Shown piece by piece: positions 8,308 to 16,245 of a DNA stretch of 35,754 bases. Location of the stretch: NCBI GenBank assembly GCA_017453865.1, contig JAFTEC010000144.1:1-35754 (forward strand), written 5' to 3'. A program made the translations under genes and the position numbers. Under the pieces are notes generated by a model, which saw only the letters and a list, made by a program, of their open reading frames with translations, was not told the DNA's origin and searched no databases. The DNA comes from Lachnospiraceae bacterium (GTDB lineage Bacteria; Bacillota; Clostridia; Lachnospirales; Lachnospiraceae). Position 1 is the stretch's first letter. Each line of letters opens with the position of its first letter.

Positions 8308-9209
8308 TGATCTATGTCCTTTTCCCGGATCCCCTCTTCGTCAAAAACGATCTCAAAGCTTCCGTAGTCCTTCGTATCATAGATATCTATTTCCTTCTGC
8401 GTTAATTCCTCTAAAATGTCATCCGACGCAGGCTCTTCAATAGATGATGTGATAACAGCCATTTCGGGAGTCGTGATATCAAGGAGCTCGTTGACGCTTT
8501 CAAACTCCCTGCCGTGGGAAGGTACCTTCAGAACATCACAATCAAGATCGTCCCGTCCTAAAACCTCCGAAAGCCTGTAATCCTCGGCATCTCCGGTAAA
8601 CAGCATGGATCCCCTCGGGGAAGAGACCTTCACTATGAGGGAGGAATTATTGTCGTCGCTGTCGGGATAATCCGATATTTTTGGTGGGATGATAAGGATA
8701 CTAAGATCACCCCCATCTATATTTATATCGGATGACGGCACCTCATTTTTTAGTCCCCTCTTTTTCATAGCATCAAAAAACTTTTCTGTCCTCTTATCGG
8801 AGTTGGTTTTGTAGGTGCTTATTATCCTTTCAACGGGATAGTTTTTTATTATCTTTGAAGCTCCGCCCACATGATCCTTGTCAAAGTGGGAGATTATCAT
8901 AAGATCCAGAATACCGTCCGTATTATTTCTCAATCCCGAAAGGATCTCTTCCGCATTATCCTTATAGCCGCAGTCGATAAGAAGATCAAAATCCTTTGAG
9001 CTTACGAGAAAGGAGTCCCCCTTACCCACATCAAAGCAGGTGACACGGAAATCACCGCCTTCCGTATCGGGAGCTTTGTTCCCCTGTTCTTCGTAGGCGG
9101 TATCGGACTGGTGAGAAAAGTCAGACCCTCCCGGTACGGAGGTATCGGCGCAGGAACTGGACAAAATTAAGAACAATATGAGAAAAGACAGGGTTTTCGT
9201 TCGCTTCAT
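8304..9209 (-). CDS. Lipoprotein with ComEC-type metallo-beta-lactamase domain
   Basis: With the ATG at 9209-9207 the product is 301 aa. An upstream TTG at 9218 is also open but sits too close to the AAAGGG site. A lipoprotein signal ends in LILSSSC, so Cys20 would be lipidated and the domain would face outward. The fold markers follow the soluble ComEC/Rec2 C-terminal family: CFDVGKGDSFLV, LLIDCGY, the metal motif SHFDKDHVGG (HxDxDH), MLFTGDAE, and LKVPSHG before the last strands. Family members are hydrolases, and ComEC relatives may degrade one DNA strand during uptake. There is no membrane channel here, so a secreted nuclease or phosphodiesterase is a reasonable guess. It is cotranscribed with the LRR gene. 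Confidence 0.88.
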   Translation of the reverse strand: MKRTKTLSFLILFLILSSSCADTSVPGGSDFSHQSDTAYEEQGNKAPDTEGGDFRVTCFDVGKGDSFLVSSKDFDLLIDCGYKDNAEEILSGLRNNTDGILDLMIISHFDKDHVGGASKIIKNYPVERIISTYKTNSDKRTEKFFDAMKKRGLKNEVPSSDINIDGGDLSILIIPPKISDYPDSDDNNSSLIVKVSSPRGSMLFTGDAEDYRLSEVLGRDDLDCDVLKVPSHGREFESVNELLDITTPEMAVITSSIEEPASDDILEELTQKEIDIYDTKDYGSFEIVFDEEGIREKDIDH

Positions 9210-9319
9210 TATTTTCAAATCCCTTTCCGAGTGATAAAATATACGTTGGTTTATTGTGCATTTGGAGATCCTCTCGGATTAAGATTATTGTATGATAATT
9301 TAGATTCGGAAATCAATCC

Positions 9320-10405
9320 ATGAAGAATAAGTTTTTTGCTTTCGGTATAGCTTTTATAGTTCTGTTTATCGGATTTATCATAGTGATCCTCTTGTATTCC
9401 AACGGCAGCAATGAGGAAAACAGCAGACTTAAGATCGGTCTCGTCCTTAACGGGACACATGATGACGGGGGTCTGTCCCAGGTGCATTATGATCCGCTTT
9501 ATGACATTGCAAAAAAGAGGGATCTGGTTCTCGAGTATTATGAGAATGTCCCCTATGATATCAGGGCAAAGGATGTACTTGAGGAGCTTGTTCTCGACGG
9601 CTGCGACTTTATAGTCGTTAATTCCGCATACTATGAGGATTATGCCCGGGATGTCTCATTAAAATATCCTGATGTATGCTTTGTCTGCTTTTACGGGAAA
9701 AGCTACCGGAATAATTTCATGACCTTTTCGGGAAGGTTATACCAGGGTCAGTATCTGACGGGAATAGCTGCGGGACTTCAGACAGACAGCGGGAAGATAG
9801 GCTATTACTCCCCAAATCCGGACCGTATGCTTATCTGCGGTGTAAATGCCTTTACGCTCGGGGTTAAAAGGGCAAACCCCTTTGCCGATGTGATCCTTAA
9901 ATACAGGAACGGAAGAAAGGATTCCGATAATATTAAGGAATTAAAGGATGAATATGATATAGATATACTGGCCTGCGACGGCTATTCCGACAGTCCGTTG
10001 GAGACCGCGGATGAACTGGGTATAGGGACCATAGGGATCCTTCGCGATAACAAAGCCCTTTATCCCGACACATACCTGACTGCAGCGGTATGGGATTTTC
10101 ATGCCTTTTATGATGAACAGATAGAAAATTGTGAAAACGGTGAATTCAGGGGAGCAAACATTAATCTGGGTATGGATGATGGCGCCGTGGACATTGCCCC
10201 CTTATCAAAAAACGTTAAGGAAGGCATAGCGGAAAAGATCTCCTCGGAAAGGACGCTTCTGAAGGAAAGAAAGACTGATGTTTTTTACGGACCGGTTTAC
10301 GATAGTAACGGAACAGAACGGGTTTTCAGCGGTGAATCCATGCCGGACAGGGAAATATTATACAATCTGAACTGGTATGTTTCCGGAGTGAAGATAGATG
10401 AATAA
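9320..10405 (+). CDS. Membrane-anchored BMP-family (PnrA-like) binding protein, copy 1
   Basis: The 361-aa protein has one N-terminal membrane helix (about residues 5-27, FFAFGIAFIVLFIGFIIVIL) and no lipobox cysteine, so it is tethered by the helix. The rest is a type 1 periplasmic-binding fold of the BMP class: KIGLVLNGTHDDGGLS, DGCDFIVVNSAYY, YQGQYLTGIAAGL, KIGYYSPNP and GVNAFTLGVKRANPFADV. BMP proteins usually bind nucleosides or related ligands for ABC uptake. No permease or ATPase gene is nearby; a second BMP gene and a sensor kinase follow. Its end overlaps the next gene by 8 bp. A sensory co-receptor role is inferred. Confidence 0.88.
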   Translation: MKNKFFAFGIAFIVLFIGFIIVILLYSNGSNEENSRLKIGLVLNGTHDDGGLSQVHYDPLYDIAKKRDLVLEYYENVPYDIRAKDVLEELVLDGCDFIVVNSAYYEDYARDVSLKYPDVCFVCFYGKSYRNNFMTFSGRLYQGQYLTGIAAGLQTDSGKIGYYSPNPDRMLICGVNAFTLGVKRANPFADVILKYRNGRKDSDNIKELKDEYDIDILACDGYSDSPLETADELGIGTIGILRDNKALYPDTYLTAAVWDFHAFYDEQIENCENGEFRGANINLGMDDGAVDIAPLSKNVKEGIAEKISSERTLLKERKTDVFYGPVYDSNGTERVFSGESMPDREILYNLNWYVSGVKIDE

Positions 10406-11510
10406 GAGGAAGCATCTTACAATACATCTTCTTTTTGCGCTGTTATTCATACTGATATCACTGGCACTTTACTATACGATCACCACCTTCGGTGCCGGCA
10501 GCGGATCAGGAAAGATAAAGATCGGCTTTATACTGGACGGTGATATTAAGGATAACGGATGGAATCAGAGTAATGCAGAGGGGATTTTTGCCGCCCGTGA
10601 TAATCTGGATCTCGAGCTTTATATTCAGGATAATATAGGGGACTCTGAAACAAGGCTCTATGAGACCGCGAAGCAAATGGTGGCAAAGGGCTGCCGTGCC
10701 ATAATCTTAAGCAGCGGCAACTTTGAGGAAATGATGGAGAAGTATTCACGGGAGTTTTCCGACACTACCTTTTTCTGTAATGCCTCCGATGCCGGAGTAT
10801 TAAATTTTGTAAACTATTCCTCCAGGATCTATCAGTCGAGATACTTATCCGGTGTTATAGCCGGGATGATGACCGAAAATAATGAGCTCGGATATATCGG
10901 CGCTATCCCCGATGCTGAGGGAAACCGCGGAATAAATGCCTTTGCCCTCGGGGTTCAGTCGGTCAATGCTGATGCAAAGGTGCACGTGATCTTTACAGGC
11001 AGCTATTCCGACAGAAAAAAAGAGATCGATGCCGCGGAGAAGCTTATCGGCGACTATGGCTGTGATATTTATACGGCCCACACAAATGCAAATAACACGC
11101 TTGAGACTGCGATAAAGCACAATGCCTATTATATCGGCTCCCATATCCCTGCCGGAAATCCCGTGGAGCTTGCCAGCGTGGATACTGACTGGGAAAAGGT
11201 TTATACGGATCTCATAAGGGAGTTTATTAAGGGCAATATCGTCAATGAAAGCTGCTACTGGTACGGACTCGATGGAAATTACGTGAAGCTCGGCTCCATT
11301 TCCCATCTGGTTCCGGAAAGGGTGAAATACAGGGTGGATTCGGACAGGAAGCGGATCATAAAGGGTATGGATGTATTCAGTAATATGATAAAGGACAATA
11401 AGGGTAATATGATCTGCCGTTCGGGAGAGATCATGCCCGATATAAGGCTTATAAATGATATGAACTGGTATGTCAGGGGAGTAGATGTGATAAATGAAGA
11501 CGATCAGTGA
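10398..11510 (+). CDS. Membrane-anchored BMP-family (PnrA-like) binding protein, copy 2
   Basis: This 370-aa paralogue of the preceding protein has a single N-terminal membrane helix (about residues 9-28, IHLLFALLFILISLALYYTI). Its BMP motifs are better preserved: KIGFILDGDIKDNGWNQSN near the start of the fold, YQSRYLSGVIAGMM, YIGAIPDAEGNRGINAFALG and SVNADAKVHV. Both copies end in a shared pattern (MPD, then NWYV-GV). The start ATG overlaps the previous gene (ATGAATAA), and the 3' end overlaps the kinase gene by 17 bp. The three proteins are therefore made together. Ligand specificity cannot be told from sequence. Confidence 0.9.
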   Translation: MNKRKHLTIHLLFALLFILISLALYYTITTFGAGSGSGKIKIGFILDGDIKDNGWNQSNAEGIFAARDNLDLELYIQDNIGDSETRLYETAKQMVAKGCRAIILSSGNFEEMMEKYSREFSDTTFFCNASDAGVLNFVNYSSRIYQSRYLSGVIAGMMTENNELGYIGAIPDAEGNRGINAFALGVQSVNADAKVHVIFTGSYSDRKKEIDAAEKLIGDYGCDIYTAHTNANNTLETAIKHNAYYIGSHIPAGNPVELASVDTDWEKVYTDLIREFIKGNIVNESCYWYGLDGNYVKLGSISHLVPERVKYRVDSDRKRIIKGMDVFSNMIKDNKGNMICRSGEIMPDIRLINDMNWYVRGVDVINEDDQ

Positions 11511-14268
11511 GAGAATAAGGATCATAATAGTCTGGATCCTTTTCATATTGGTCTTCGTGGTGTCGGGTGTTCTCTTAAATAACCGTTTAACGAATATCAT
11601 TCAGGGTTATATAGAGAGCCAGGTCTGCGAGCAGGCTGACCGTATGGCTTCCGTGGTGTCTGAAAGGTTTTACAGGGTAACGGATCAGCTTCGTTACATT
11701 TCAAAGGTGACCGAACTTCATGGAGGTCTTGTGGTAGATGCGGTATCGTCCGACAGTATCCACAGAAAAATGGGAGTCCAGACCCTTACCGGCAGTGCTT
11801 TAAGCGGGGAAGCACTGGATGTGATGATCTTCCCGGGCATACAGGAGGCCTTCCGCGGAACATCCTCCATAAGCTATATAAAGAATGAGGGACTTTTGTT
11901 TACTTCACCCGTGTATAACAAAAAGAATGTACGCTATGTGATATATGAGCTCTTTGATGAATATGCCATAAAGGAAAGTATATCCCTGCTTTCCGATGAC
12001 AGCAGAAAGATAGTCATTACCACCAGGGGCGGAGATATCATAATGCCCTTCAGTGATGTTACCGATAATGAGGCTGCATATTTTGCAAGCCGTACCTACA
12101 GGGATATCTTTAATGATCTAAGCCACAGTATGGAGCTCAATTCTTCCGCTGCCGGCTTCTATTCACCGGACGGCGACAGAAAGATCTTTTTCATGGCGGA
12201 TATTCCCTATACGCCATTCAGGCTGCAGGGCTATATGGAGCCGGATGTTATGTCGGCAGGGATCCTTGACGCCTCCAATATCGTGATCTTTGCCTTTGCC
12301 TTTCTTCTGATCCTCTACGCGGTGGGGAGTCTCTATCTTATAATCGCAACCGAAAAGGCGGAGGAGAGCGATGAACTCCGGAAAGCAAAGCAGCAGGCCG
12401 AGGAGTCAAGCCGTGCAAAGAGCGACTTCCTTGCCAGCATGTCCCATGAGATAAGGACACCAATAAATGCTGTCCTCGGAATGGATGAAATGATCATCCG
12501 TGAAAGCGACAATGAGCATATCCTGGAATATGCCACAAATATAAATAATGCCGGTAAATCCCTCCTTAATCTGGTCAATGATATCCTTGACTTCTCAAAG
12601 ATCGAAGCCGGAAAGATGGAGATCTTAAAGGATGAATACAAAACCAGCTTTATGGTCACCGATCTTGTAAATATGATCGCGGTCCGTGCCCATAATAAGG
12701 GTCTGGAATTTATAGTAAACGCCGATCCGGCCCTTCCATCGGTCCTTTTCGGGGATGAGGACAGGGTAAAGCAGTGTATCCTGAATCTCCTTACCAATGC
12801 CGTGAAGTATACGGAAAGGGGAAGCGTCACATTCGATCTCAATTTTACTAAATCCTCGGACAAGGAGATCATCCTCGATGTAAGCGTAAAGGATACGGGA
12901 ATCGGGATAAAGCCCGAGGATCAGATAAAGCTGTTCGCACCCTTCGAGCGTGTGGATATGCAGAGAAACAGAAATATAGAAGGCACCGGCCTTGGCTTAA
13001 GCATCGTTCAGAATCTCCTGCATATCATGGACTCCAAGCTGGAGCTTCAAAGCGAGTACGGCAAGGGCTCAACCTTCTCCTTCAGACTGAAGCAGGAGGT
13101 TTCCGACTGGAAGAGCATGGGCAACTTTGCCGAGGCTTATAAGAAGTCCATTCTTACACAGAATAAATACACGGAGCTTTTCAGGGCACCTGAGGCCTGT
13201 ATCCTTGTAGTTGATGATACCGAGATGAACCTTACGGTATTTAAGGGTTTATTAAAGAAAACCAGGATCAATATCGATACCGCCACCAGCGGTAATGATG
13301 CATTGAAGATGGTACGCCACCGCCGTTACGATATGATGTTCATTGACCACCGTATGCCGGTAATGGACGGGATAGATACCCTGAATGCAATGAATGAGCT
13401 TAAGGAAAATAAGAGCATGGGTGTTCCCTGCATCGCCTTTACAGCAAATGCCGGTGCCGGTTCCAGGGAAAAGTACAGAAGCTACGGCTTTGATGATTAT
13501 ATTTCGAAACCCGTTTCGCCCTCTGAACTGGAGGAGCTTATCATAAGGTATCTCCCTCCCGAAAAGATCGAGCTTATCGATCCGGACGAGGCGAAGGCGG
13601 AGGAGCAGCTGGAGGAAGTAAGAGATGAGGATCAGGAATTCATCAATGCATATCAGGCTGCGGAGGGCTTAAGCTACAATGTGGCTATTGCAAGCTGCGG
13701 GGATGTTTCGGTACTTAAGGATTCCGCGATCACCTTCTATAAGACCATAGACGAAAGGGCTGAGGAGATCCGGAGCTTTATGGAGAAGATGGATGTGGAA
13801 GCTTACACGATAAAGGTTCATGCCCTGAAGAGCTCCGCACGTATAGTCGGGGCAGTGGATCTCTCCATTAAGGCGGAGTATCTGGAGCGCTGCGGTAATG
13901 AGGGCAATATTGATGAGATAAAGAAGCGGACAGACGATCTTTTGGATGATTTCCTTGCGCTTAAGGCTGTGATGTCCTTTGTCTTCACCGACTATCTCGA
14001 AGCAGATGAAAAGGACAATGATTTGGCAATGAAGGATCTCTTCAGGGAGGCATTAAGGAGAGAGACCCTTATGCAGTTTATCCTGGATGTCAGGGAGGCT
14101 GCGGATGATTTTGATTTCGACAGGATAATGGATAATATCCGGCTCATTAAGGAGTATAAGCTTACCGAGGAGCTTAAGGAGGAGCTTAAGCGCTTAAATG
14201 ATGCCGCAGACAGATTTGATGATGTCAGGGTAAGGGAGATACTGGACAAGCTCGAGGTGATACTGTGA
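11494..14268 (+). CDS. Hybrid sensor histidine kinase with receiver and Hpt domains
   Basis: The 924-aa protein has membrane helices at about residues 8-29 and 257-283 flanking an extracellular region of about 225 residues. There is no obvious HAMP: a short coiled coil leads to HisKA with the phospho-acceptor H318 in MSHEIRTP. The ATPase domain shows NLLTNAVKYTERG, VKDTGIGIKPED and EGTGLGLSIVQNLL. A receiver follows with VVDDTEMN, phospho-acceptor D618 in MMFIDHRMP, TANAG and YISKPV. An Hpt-like helix has H776 in KVHALKSSARIVG. About 100 charged helical residues follow. This is a complete internal phosphorelay, yet no output response regulator lies nearby. The overlap with the BMP genes suggests that they deliver its signal. 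Confidence 0.95.
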   Translation: MKTISERIRIIIVWILFILVFVVSGVLLNNRLTNIIQGYIESQVCEQADRMASVVSERFYRVTDQLRYISKVTELHGGLVVDAVSSDSIHRKMGVQTLTGSALSGEALDVMIFPGIQEAFRGTSSISYIKNEGLLFTSPVYNKKNVRYVIYELFDEYAIKESISLLSDDSRKIVITTRGGDIIMPFSDVTDNEAAYFASRTYRDIFNDLSHSMELNSSAAGFYSPDGDRKIFFMADIPYTPFRLQGYMEPDVMSAGILDASNIVIFAFAFLLILYAVGSLYLIIATEKAEESDELRKAKQQAEESSRAKSDFLASMSHEIRTPINAVLGMDEMIIRESDNEHILEYATNINNAGKSLLNLVNDILDFSKIEAGKMEILKDEYKTSFMVTDLVNMIAVRAHNKGLEFIVNADPALPSVLFGDEDRVKQCILNLLTNAVKYTERGSVTFDLNFTKSSDKEIILDVSVKDTGIGIKPEDQIKLFAPFERVDMQRNRNIEGTGLGLSIVQNLLHIMDSKLELQSEYGKGSTFSFRLKQEVSDWKSMGNFAEAYKKSILTQNKYTELFRAPEACILVVDDTEMNLTVFKGLLKKTRINIDTATSGNDALKMVRHRRYDMMFIDHRMPVMDGIDTLNAMNELKENKSMGVPCIAFTANAGAGSREKYRSYGFDDYISKPVSPSELEELIIRYLPPEKIELIDPDEAKAEEQLEEVRDEDQEFINAYQAAEGLSYNVAIASCGDVSVLKDSAITFYKTIDERAEEIRSFMEKMDVEAYTIKVHALKSSARIVGAVDLSIKAEYLERCGNEGNIDEIKKRTDDLLDDFLALKAVMSFVFTDYLEADEKDNDLAMKDLFREALRRETLMQFILDVREAADDFDFDRIMDNIRLIKEYKLTEELKEELKRLNDAADRFDDVRVREILDKLEVIL

Positions 14269-14294
14269 TCGGAGATGGATTGACAAGCGAAATA

Positions 14295-14335
14295 TAAAAA
14301 AATCGACAAAAAACATCAGAGATATTTTTTGTCGA
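14295..14335 (-). terminator. Terminator downstream of tRNA-Thr, possibly bidirectional
   Basis: TCGACAAAAAA (14303-14313) and TTTTTTGTCGA (14325-14335) are perfect 11-bp complements around an 11-nt loop. Reading the minus strand, the stem is followed by a run of seven T residues (A-run at 14296-14302). It fits termination of the tRNA-Thr transcript. Because the stem ends in U-rich sequence on both strands, it could also stop transcription leaving the kinase gene, which ends 34 bp away. Confidence 0.7.
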
Positions 14336-14337
14336 AC

Positions 14338-14368
14338 GCCTCATCCTTCGACAAGCGAAAGATGAGGC
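14338..14368. other. Hairpin between tRNA-Thr and its terminator
   Basis: GCCTCATC (14338-14345) and GATGAGGC (14361-14368) are perfect 8-bp arms. The 15-nt interior can pair further (TTCG with CGAA). It is likely part of the 3' trailer of the tRNA-Thr transcript, or a second termination stem. Confidence 0.5.
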
Positions 14369-14374
14369 GACAAG

Positions 14375-14447
<73 letters not shown>

Positions 14448-14522
14448 TTTTGAAATCAGCTTTATTAGTTTACTATATGGCAATGCAAAAATCAAGATAA
14501 AAAAGAAAGGGTGTATGTAATT

Positions 14523-15674
14523 ATGAAGATCAGTGATTCAGTAAGGTATGCAGGTGTTAATGACCATAAGGTCGATCTTTTCGAAGGACAGTATGATGTG
14601 CCGAACGGCATGGCATATAATTCTTATGTCATTATGGATGAAAAGACCGTGGTAATGGATACGGTGGACCGGAATTTTAAGGATGAATGGCTGCAGAATG
14701 TAGAGGAGGCACTCGGGGGAAGGAAACCGGATTATCTCGTGGTTTCCCATATGGAGCCGGATCATTCGGCCAATATCGCCGCCTTCGTTTCGAAATATCC
14801 GGAAGCTACGGTGGTTGGAAATGCCCAGACCTTTAATATGATGGGACAGTTTTTCGATCTCCCCTCCGATCTGAAGAAGCTTATTGTAAAAAACAATGAT
14901 ACCCTGGAGATCGGAAAGAATACCCTGACCTTTGTCTTTGCCCCTATGGTGCACTGGCCGGAGGTCATGGTAAGCTATATGACTCCCGAAAATGTACTGT
15001 TCTCGGCGGATGCCTTCGGCAAGTTCGGAGCTCTTGATGTTGAGGAGGACTGGGCCTGCGAGGCGAGAAGATACTATTTCGGTATCGTCGGAAAATACGG
15101 AGTACAGGCGCAGAACCTTCTGAAGGCCGCTTCCGGCTTAAAGATCGATGTGATCTGTCCTCTCCACGGACCGATCCTCACGGAAAACCTCCCGTATTAT
15201 CTGGATCTCTATGATAAGTGGTCAAGCTATACACCGGAGGATCCGGGCATATTCATAGCATATGCTTCTGTCTACGGGCATACCAGGGAAGCTGCGGAGC
15301 ACTTAAAGGAGCTTCTTGAAAAGAAGGGTGCCCCGAAGGTTTCGATTACCGACCTTGCAAGGGATGATATGGCGGAGGCTGTGGAGGATGCCTTCAGATA
15401 TGACAGGCTTGTGCTTGCCACTCCCACCTATAACGGTGATGTGTTCCCCTTCATGAGGACCTTTATAGATGCACTGCTTGAAAGGAATTATCAGAAGAGG
15501 AAGATCGGGATAATCGAGAACGGCACCTGGGCGCCGATGGCTGCGAAGGTGATTAAAGGGATGTTCGAGAAGAGTAAGGATATCACCTTTGTTGAGCCGG
15601 TCGTGACCGTGAAGTCCGCCCTGAAGGACGACAGCCGCGCAAAGCTCGAGGAGCTTGCGGAGGCGATGAAGTAG
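14523..15674 (+). CDS. Flavodiiron protein (FprA-type A flavoprotein)
   Basis: The product is 383 aa from ATG 14523, which sits 12 nt after AGAAAGGG. An in-frame GTG at 14511 would touch that site and is rejected. The N-terminal beta-lactamase-like diiron domain has the ligand motif SHMEPDHS (HxExDH) and further ligand positions around MVHWPEVM, DAFGKFG and LHGP. The C-terminal flavodoxin domain begins IFIAYASVYGHTREAAEHL and continues with LATPTYNGDVFPFM. Such proteins reduce oxygen to water or nitric oxide to nitrous oxide in strict anaerobes. There is no fused rubredoxin or flavin reductase module, so an external electron donor is needed. The gene is flanked by opposing tRNA genes. Confidence 0.95.
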   Translation: MKISDSVRYAGVNDHKVDLFEGQYDVPNGMAYNSYVIMDEKTVVMDTVDRNFKDEWLQNVEEALGGRKPDYLVVSHMEPDHSANIAAFVSKYPEATVVGNAQTFNMMGQFFDLPSDLKKLIVKNNDTLEIGKNTLTFVFAPMVHWPEVMVSYMTPENVLFSADAFGKFGALDVEEDWACEARRYYFGIVGKYGVQAQNLLKAASGLKIDVICPLHGPILTENLPYYLDLYDKWSSYTPEDPGIFIAYASVYGHTREAAEHLKELLEKKGAPKVSITDLARDDMAEAVEDAFRYDRLVLATPTYNGDVFPFMRTFIDALLERNYQKRKIGIIENGTWAPMAAKVIKGMFEKSKDITFVEPVVTVKSALKDDSRAKLEELAEAMK

Positions 15675-15722
15675 CAACTCCCGCAATCTCTGTGCCCGGC
15701 ACTATTGAGATGTTTTTTTAGT

Positions 15723-15756
15723 CGATTGCTCCGTTGCTTCGCAACTCTCGCAATCG
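15723..15756. repeat. Imperfect palindrome downstream of the flavodiiron gene
   Basis: CGATTGC (15723-15729) pairs with GCAATCG (15750-15756), and inside it GTTGC (15733-15737) pairs with GCAAC (15741-15745) around a TTC loop. The surrounding stretch 15760-15820 is rich in CTCGC/GCGAG motifs but shows no open gene. It may be part of a dispersed intergenic repeat, or a terminator for the flavodiiron gene without a good T-run. Confidence 0.45.
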
Positions 15757-15823
15757 CCTGCCGGCACTCGCATATCGCTCCGCTCGTATACACTCGCGTA
15801 GCTTTTATGCTCGTGTCGGACAG

Positions 15824-15883
15824 GTCCTCTAATGCATATCCGAATGATCGCATAAATGCGACATTCGGATATGCATTGAGGAC
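15824..15883. repeat. Strong 21-bp hairpin between the flavodiiron gene and tRNA-Gly
   Basis: The left arm starts GTCCTC (15824-15829) and the right arm ends GAGGAC (15878-15883). Both contain the complementary AATGCATATCCGAAT block, with a single extra base in the left arm. A second inner stem TCGCAT/ATGCGA closes the loop. The near-perfect pairing over 60 nt suggests a selected structure or a recent palindromic insertion. It lies 9 bp downstream of the 3' end of tRNA-Gly on that strand. Confidence 0.7.
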
Positions 15884-15892
15884 ACTAAAAAA

Positions 15893-15962
15893 GCACGGTA
15901 CGGGAGTCGGACCCGCCTCCTCAGCTTGGGAAGCTGATATACTACCGATGTACTAACCGTGC
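15893..15962 (-). tRNA. tRNA-Gly (anticodon CCC)
   Basis: The minus-strand sequence begins GCACGGTTAGTACATCGG and ends with the acceptor complement ACCGTGC. The anticodon arm is CAGCTTCCCAAGCTG, with CCC at 15930-15928. The T-arm is CGGGTCCGACTCCCG. It is about 70 nt with the shortened D-loop usual for tRNA-Gly. No CCA is encoded, and a T-run follows directly on the minus strand (15892-15887). Confidence 0.95.
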
Positions 15963-16000
15963 TTAAGTAAAATACTCTGCGGATTTTGCGGAGCCTATTT

Positions 16001-16029
16001 ATAATAAAGTATTTTACACGATAAGTCAA
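16001..16029 (-). promoter_or_regulatory. Promoter of tRNA-Gly
   Basis: Reading the minus strand, TTGACT (16029-16024) and TATTAT (16006-16001) are separated by exactly 17 bp, a good vegetative promoter. A perfect 10-bp inverted repeat, GTAAAATACT (15967-15976) with AGTATTTTAC (16008-16017), brackets the -10 region and start site. It could be coincidental in this AT-rich stretch. Confidence 0.65.
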
Positions 16030-16081
16030 ATTTTATTGTTTAGGTAGGATTTTAAAGGCTGTATTGGCGGCGATGGATTTA

Positions 16082-16090
16082 TGGTATAAT
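16082..16090 (+). promoter_or_regulatory. Extended -10 promoter for the zinc-ribbon gene
   Basis: TGGTATAAT at 16082-16090 is a perfect TATAAT with a TGn extension. The -35 region is weak (TTGGCG at 16064-16069, 15-bp spacing). The leader to the start at 16246 is about 150 nt. It contains two small perfect palindromes, GCGGATCCGC near 16100 and GCAGGAATTCCTGC near 16118, and a possible stem formed by ATTCCGGCGG with CCGTCGGAAT. Confidence 0.6.
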
Positions 16091-16245
16091 AAAGTGACAG
16101 CGGATCCGCCGAAAATGCAGGAATTCCTGCAAATACCCTTATAAATTCAGTGAAGGAGCATTCCGGCGGTGAAGAAATTGAAGGATTTGCTTCGCTGTCC
16201 GTCGGAATCGGAAAATAGAAGCAAAGCATAGAAAGAAGGTAAAAC

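Noticed and set aside
10845-11600. 251-aa open frame on the minus strand
   Set aside because: It spans the end of BMP copy 2 and the start of the kinase, both clearly coding on the plus strand.
15705-15956. 83-aa open frame across the hairpin and tRNA-Gly
   Set aside because: It runs through a tRNA gene and a palindrome and has no plausible start signal.
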